Assembly: GCA_044354975.1 (NCBI GenBank)
Contig: JBIKZA010000001.1
Coordinates: 1-64,000 of the forward strand
Direction: 5' to 3'
DNA length: 64,000 bases
Origin: CAIZGX01 sp044354975
GTDB lineage: Bacteria; Bacteroidota; Bacteroidia; Flavobacteriales_D; Sanyastnellaceae
Shown in pieces: positions 61,143-64,000 of this stretch. Numbering within the stretch: the stretch's first letter is position 1; every line of letters starts with the position of its first letter. The notes beneath the pieces are model-generated. The model ran no database searches. It was not told the DNA's origin and saw nothing but the letters and a program-made list of their open reading frames with translations. Made by a program: the position numbers and the translations under genes.

Positions 61143-61272
61143 TTTTTGTCAATGTTTGTTGAGTTCTTCGTTCAATTGTAACCTGAACTTCCGCGTCAAT
61201 TCGGGACTTTTCAGAAACTTGCTGAAAGGTAGCTTTACCCTGTTTCCTGACTTCCCGAAGAGTATATGCCAT
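61120..61272 (-). CDS. Possible 50-residue protein overlapping the rlmF start
   Basis: ATG at 61272 to TAA at 61120 on the minus strand, beginning MAYTLREVRKQGKATFQQVS, basic and probably helical. It overlaps the first 23 nt of rlmF in another frame and lies 16 nt after a perfect -7 box. It could be a leader peptide coupling translation to rlmF, a real small protein, or chance. No family recognised. Confidence 0.3.
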   Translation of the reverse strand: MAYTLREVRKQGKATFQQVSEKSRIDAEVQVTIERRTQQTLTKNASKKST

Positions 61273-61288
61273 GCTTTTTATAATTCGA

Positions 61289-61296
61289 CAAACCTA
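61289..61296 (-). promoter_or_regulatory. -7 promoter box TAGGTTTG upstream of rlmF
   Basis: Perfect TAnnTTTG element on the minus strand; 146 nt before rlmF and 16 nt before the small ORF. Confidence 0.5.
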
Positions 61297-61315
61297 GTCA
61301 AAAAAGAACAAAAAA

Positions 61316-61340
61316 AATGACCCGCGTTTCGCGGGTCATT
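61316..61340 (-). terminator. Intrinsic terminator after the T9SS protein gene
   Basis: AATGACCCGCG pairs with CGCGGGTCATT around TTT; on the minus strand a long T-run follows. Confidence 0.88.
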
Positions 61341-61361
61341 AGTTGATTTGCTAAGGCGGAA

Positions 61362-63359
61362 TTATAATTTAATAATACGCTCTTTATAAGTTGTATTACC
61401 AGCAATAATTTGCACGTTATAAATTCCTGACTTTAAGTCCGACAAATTAATACTCAGTGGTGAGCTTAGGTATTTAATTTTCTCATTTTTAACTACTCTA
61501 CCAGACATGTCATAGATTACAAGATCTAGATTATTTTCTTTGAAGTTGGTAGTTTCAATGAACAATTGATCAGCTGTAGGATTTGGATAAACTCTAATTT
61601 GGTTGTTTACCGTTGCTAATTCTGACACCCCAATACTTGGCTGAACATTCATGCTGAAATTACAAATTTGACCACCGAAATCAATCGAGAAACTAGCGGT
61701 TCCCGACGTGGATGGTGTTCCTGTAATTGAAATGGCAATAATACCGTTACCATTAGCAAGCACCCCTTGGCTAATGTTTGCAGTTAATCCAGTAACTCCT
61801 GTAGAGGCAATGTTAATAGCATTGTAATTCCCTCCGTTTCCACCGGAATATGGAAGAGTCGCAGAAACAGCAGATGCTACAGTGCCTTGGGTTAAGCTGC
61901 CTGAAGTTTGAACATTTGCGCAATCCAAAGATGCAACTGAGGCAGATGTTGGAATTGGGGGTTGACCCGCATTATATTCAATGTTAAATGAAGAAAGCAT
62001 AAAGACAGGTGGTTGAGCAGCTCCGAAAATATAATATCCCGTGGCAACTTGAAACGGTAGGCTAAACGAATAGGTTTGAGGATAGTTGTAATCAAATACA
62101 AAGTCGAACTGTGATGTTACCGCAGTTGCTCCGGCGGCTATTGGGTTAGGTGTGTCTTGAAAATAGTTATACCAACTAATAGGATATACTGGACCGGAAG
62201 TTCCTACATCACCCCACCAGATATGAATATCGCCAATGTTATTGTAATAGCTTGTGCCATCGAAATAAAATAGCCCTCCCTGAACAAAATTAGCATCAAA
62301 TTCAGAGTTGTTATTTATTTTAATGAACGTTTCAATCTGTTCATTTGGCTCAACCAGCCCATCTCCGTCTCCCACGCTATCTGGGTTATCGTCGTCATCA
62401 ACTGTGCGTGAGTGCATTGAAATCGCCTTAATGGGTATAGGAATACAAGGGGTAGAATACTCAATCCCATCTTCAACAACGACAACCTCGAAATATGCAG
62501 TGAAATTTTGGGTTACAGTATCATGAACCATGAATTCAAATTCATTGGTCGACCATGCGTTATTGTTCCAAGCCACATTGTTTAATCCTGCCGTGCTGTC
62601 GGTAATAGTGATTTGAGTGTTGTTTGTTCTTAATTTACAAGAACCAGAAACAATGCTTTGGCCATTTATTTTTCTGTTCTGAGTTTGAAATTTAAAACGA
62701 ATAGGCACGCCTACATTGATTAGGTTAGCAGGGTTGTTTGGGTTTTCATTTATAGAAGCCGGTAATACATTAATGGCATTGCCTTGATCATCAAATATAT
62801 TGGCCCCGTTGTAGACATAATCAAAATAGGTGTTACCTAAGTTCGTAAGCGTCTGTTGATCAACGAAAGCAATGTTGGTCAAATAAACTTCTGAGTTTGG
62901 CACACATGGGTCAGGTGGTGGTGGTGAAGTAACGCAAAAACTCCAAACGTTAGGGTTTCCGTTACCGTTAAGAGGAGCACCTACTGCATTGCCGTCAGCA
63001 TAAACTTGAAAAGTTGCACCACCGTCTGTATAGTCATCTACATAAATCAGATCAAAACAAGAACCGGTTGTTAAACAACCTACAGACTCAGTAACAACAG
63101 TGTTACTTGCATAGGCACCTGGGTCACCTGGTGATGCAATTTGTGCATTCGACCCTGCACATCCAACGTTTGTGTTACCAAAAGTTCCGATAATACCGTT
63201 GCCGCAGCCAGCTCCAGTATTGGTGATTTGCCAAAAACACTCGTAACCATATTGGTCAGTTGTGACATCTACGGTTACGTTTTGTTGTCCTGAGGGACAT
63301 TGAGCTAGAGCGCCGAGACAGACGCTTAGAAAAGTAAGAAAAGTAAAGGTTTTTTTCAT
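61362..63359 (-). CDS. Large secreted protein with T9SS type A sorting domain
   Basis: A 665-residue protein with a signal peptide (1-19, ending LGALAQ). The N-terminal module (about 20-150) is rich in Gly, Thr and Cys (GYECFWQITNTGAGCGNGIIG). The central part (about 150-480) has an Asp-rich turn region (RTVDDDDNPDSVGDGDGLVEPNE) suggestive of calcium binding. A Ser/Gly/Ala-rich domain (about 490-580) and the type A T9SS tail (VYPNPTADQLFIETTNF) close it. No catalytic site is visible; a surface adhesin or structural role is plausible. A terminator follows the gene. Confidence 0.78.
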   Translation of the reverse strand: MKKTFTFLTFLSVCLGALAQCPSGQQNVTVDVTTDQYGYECFWQITNTGAGCGNGIIGTFGNTNVGCAGSNAQIASPGDPGAYASNTVVTESVGCLTTGSCFDLIYVDDYTDGGATFQVYADGNAVGAPLNGNGNPNVWSFCVTSPPPPDPCVPNSEVYLTNIAFVDQQTLTNLGNTYFDYVYNGANIFDDQGNAINVLPASINENPNNPANLINVGVPIRFKFQTQNRKINGQSIVSGSCKLRTNNTQITITDSTAGLNNVAWNNNAWSTNEFEFMVHDTVTQNFTAYFEVVVVEDGIEYSTPCIPIPIKAISMHSRTVDDDDNPDSVGDGDGLVEPNEQIETFIKINNNSEFDANFVQGGLFYFDGTSYYNNIGDIHIWWGDVGTSGPVYPISWYNYFQDTPNPIAAGATAVTSQFDFVFDYNYPQTYSFSLPFQVATGYYIFGAAQPPVFMLSSFNIEYNAGQPPIPTSASVASLDCANVQTSGSLTQGTVASAVSATLPYSGGNGGNYNAINIASTGVTGLTANISQGVLANGNGIIAISITGTPSTSGTASFSIDFGGQICNFSMNVQPSIGVSELATVNNQIRVYPNPTADQLFIETTNFKENNLDLVIYDMSGRVVKNEKIKYLSSPLSINLSDLKSGIYNVQIIAGNTTYKERIIKL

Positions 63360-63462
63360 TGTATTTTGTTTTCCACAAAATTGAACAATTATTATTTTGA
63401 ACCGTACAGGCTATAGCTGTAATTAACAAATAATTATTGTAATTATTTACAAAAGACAATTA

Positions 63463-63470
63463 TATATTTG
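63463..63470 (+). promoter_or_regulatory. -7 promoter box TATATTTG for the XRE regulator
   Basis: Perfect TAnnTTTG element ending 5 nt before the ATG at 63476. Confidence 0.65.
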
Positions 63471-63475
63471 CTTAA

Positions 63476-63835
63476 ATGGAACCGATTGATCTTGCATCTA
63501 ATATTCGGCTTATTCGGGAAGCTAGATCTCTAAGCCAGGAATATGTAGCAGTGCAATTGAACATTACACAGCAGGCCTATTCAGCCATTGAAAAGAAACC
63601 TGAAAAGGCTACTTTGAAACGTCTAAAAGATATTGCCGTTATTTTCCAAGTGCCCATGATTACTCTGTTAGGAGAGGATGAGGAGGCGCTTCAACAGAAT
63701 TTCAACCAAGCGGGTGGAAATGCAGGGACAAAATCAAAAAATATCTATACAAACGCAGACGTTTTGGAAAGGCTTGTTGCTGAACTGAAGGATGAAATTA
63801 ATTTTCTAAGGTCTGCTCTTTTGAAAAAAAAGTGA
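63476..63835 (+). CDS. XRE-family helix-turn-helix regulator
   Basis: A 119-residue DNA-binding protein. The HTH_XRE domain is at about 6-65 (IRLIREARSLSQEYVAVQLNITQQAYSAIE, recognition helix around QQAYSAIEKK). A linker and a C-terminal helix likely to form a coiled-coil dimer follow (ADVLERLVAELKDEINFLRSALLKKK). Targets are unknown; it could regulate the divergent T9SS protein gene, whose start is 116 bp away. The tRNA-Pro gene follows on the other strand. Confidence 0.85.
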   Translation: MEPIDLASNIRLIREARSLSQEYVAVQLNITQQAYSAIEKKPEKATLKRLKDIAVIFQVPMITLLGEDEEALQQNFNQAGGNAGTKSKNIYTNADVLERLVAELKDEINFLRSALLKKK

Positions 63836-63906
63836 ATGTATTTGTTTTTTCACTAGAAATATTTGTGAAGAATTTTTTAGTTATGAGCATATAATTCTCA
63901 AACAAA

Positions 63907-63926
63907 AAGCTTTCCGTAGAAAGCTT
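63907..63926 (-). terminator. Terminator of the tRNA-Pro gene
   Basis: AAGCTTTC pairs with GAAAGCTT around CGTA; on the minus strand a T-run follows. Confidence 0.75.
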
Positions 63927-63935
63927 AAATTTTAG

Positions 63936-64000
63936 TCGGGATGACAGGACTTGAACCTGCGACCACACGCCCCCCAGACGTGTACTCTACCAACTGAGCT
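63936..64000 (-). tRNA. tRNA-Pro (anticodon GGG), 5' end cut by the window edge
   Basis: On the minus strand the visible part starts at tRNA position 9. It has the D arm GCTC-AGTTGGTA-GAGT, an anticodon arm with loop CTGGGGG (anticodon GGG), the T arm GCAGG-TTCAAGT-CCTGT and the 3' acceptor strand CATCCCG plus discriminator A. No CCA is encoded. The first eight nucleotides lie beyond the window. Confidence 0.88.

Overview
The window looks like a chromosomal segment of a Bacteroidota bacterium, most likely order Flavobacteriales. The evidence is type IX secretion (T9SS) sorting domains on several exported proteins, PorV- and PorP/SprF-type outer-membrane proteins, an exbB-exbD-exbD-tonB operon, the long IspG form, and many perfect copies of the Bacteroidota -7 promoter element TAnnTTTG just upstream of start codons. 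Nothing here points to a large recent insertion; the only accessory-looking stretch is about 58.9-60.3 kb.

Layout. 0-4.3 kb: two exported amidohydrolase-like proteins on the minus strand, the first cut by the window edge. 4.3-7.7 kb: an Nfu/NifU-type Fe-S carrier, a PorV/PorQ-like protein and a secreted cytochrome c/copper monooxygenase-like protein. 7.8-13.3 kb: peptide ABC ATPase, a TauE-CstB-like sulfur pair, TatA, GatA. 13.5-16.4 kb: LysM lytic transglycosylase, SlyD-type isomerase, FtsX. 16.6-19.7 kb: ExbB/ExbD/ExbD/TonB energising operon. 19.8-21.8 kb: RNase HII, LptB, superoxide dismutase. 21.9-27.4 kb: complete rod-shape operon mreB-mreC-mreD-PBP2-rodA. 27.6-34.7 kb: SBBP-repeat T9SS protein, a lipoprotein, a hybrid histidine kinase and a response-regulator phosphatase. 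34.8-44.4 kb: thyA-folA, a PorP/SprF operon, a biotin carrier, hemW, a cyclase-family hydrolase, an NtrY-like kinase, rlmN. 44.5-55.6 kb: ispG, purK, a T9SS protein, a C1-like peptidase, ddl, glyS, purQ and small membrane proteins. 55.6-64 kb: hydrolase, RCC1-repeat T9SS protein, YehS-like DUF1456 protein, a small-gene/repeat-rich patch, rlmF, a large T9SS protein, an XRE regulator and a partial tRNA-Pro.

The most unusual signal is a family of micro-hairpin arrays at seven places: after rodA, after folA, inside the cyclase gene, between ispG and purK, between ddl and glyS, at 58.9 kb and at 60.1 kb. In each array a short linker that is constant within the locus (ATGA, AAGAT, ATCAAT, GAGG or GAAT) alternates with tiny perfect hairpins whose 2-5 bp arms differ from unit to unit but stay complementary, usually around a 3-nt loop such as TTC. 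Most arrays start at or inside the stop codon of a gene and run in its sense direction. Between convergent genes two such arrays meet head to head with the same linker. One array is inserted in frame inside a coding region. I do not recognise this as a named repeat class.

A second recurrent feature is that perfect TAnnTTTG boxes end only 4-8 nt before many start codons, which would give leaderless or near-leaderless mRNAs.
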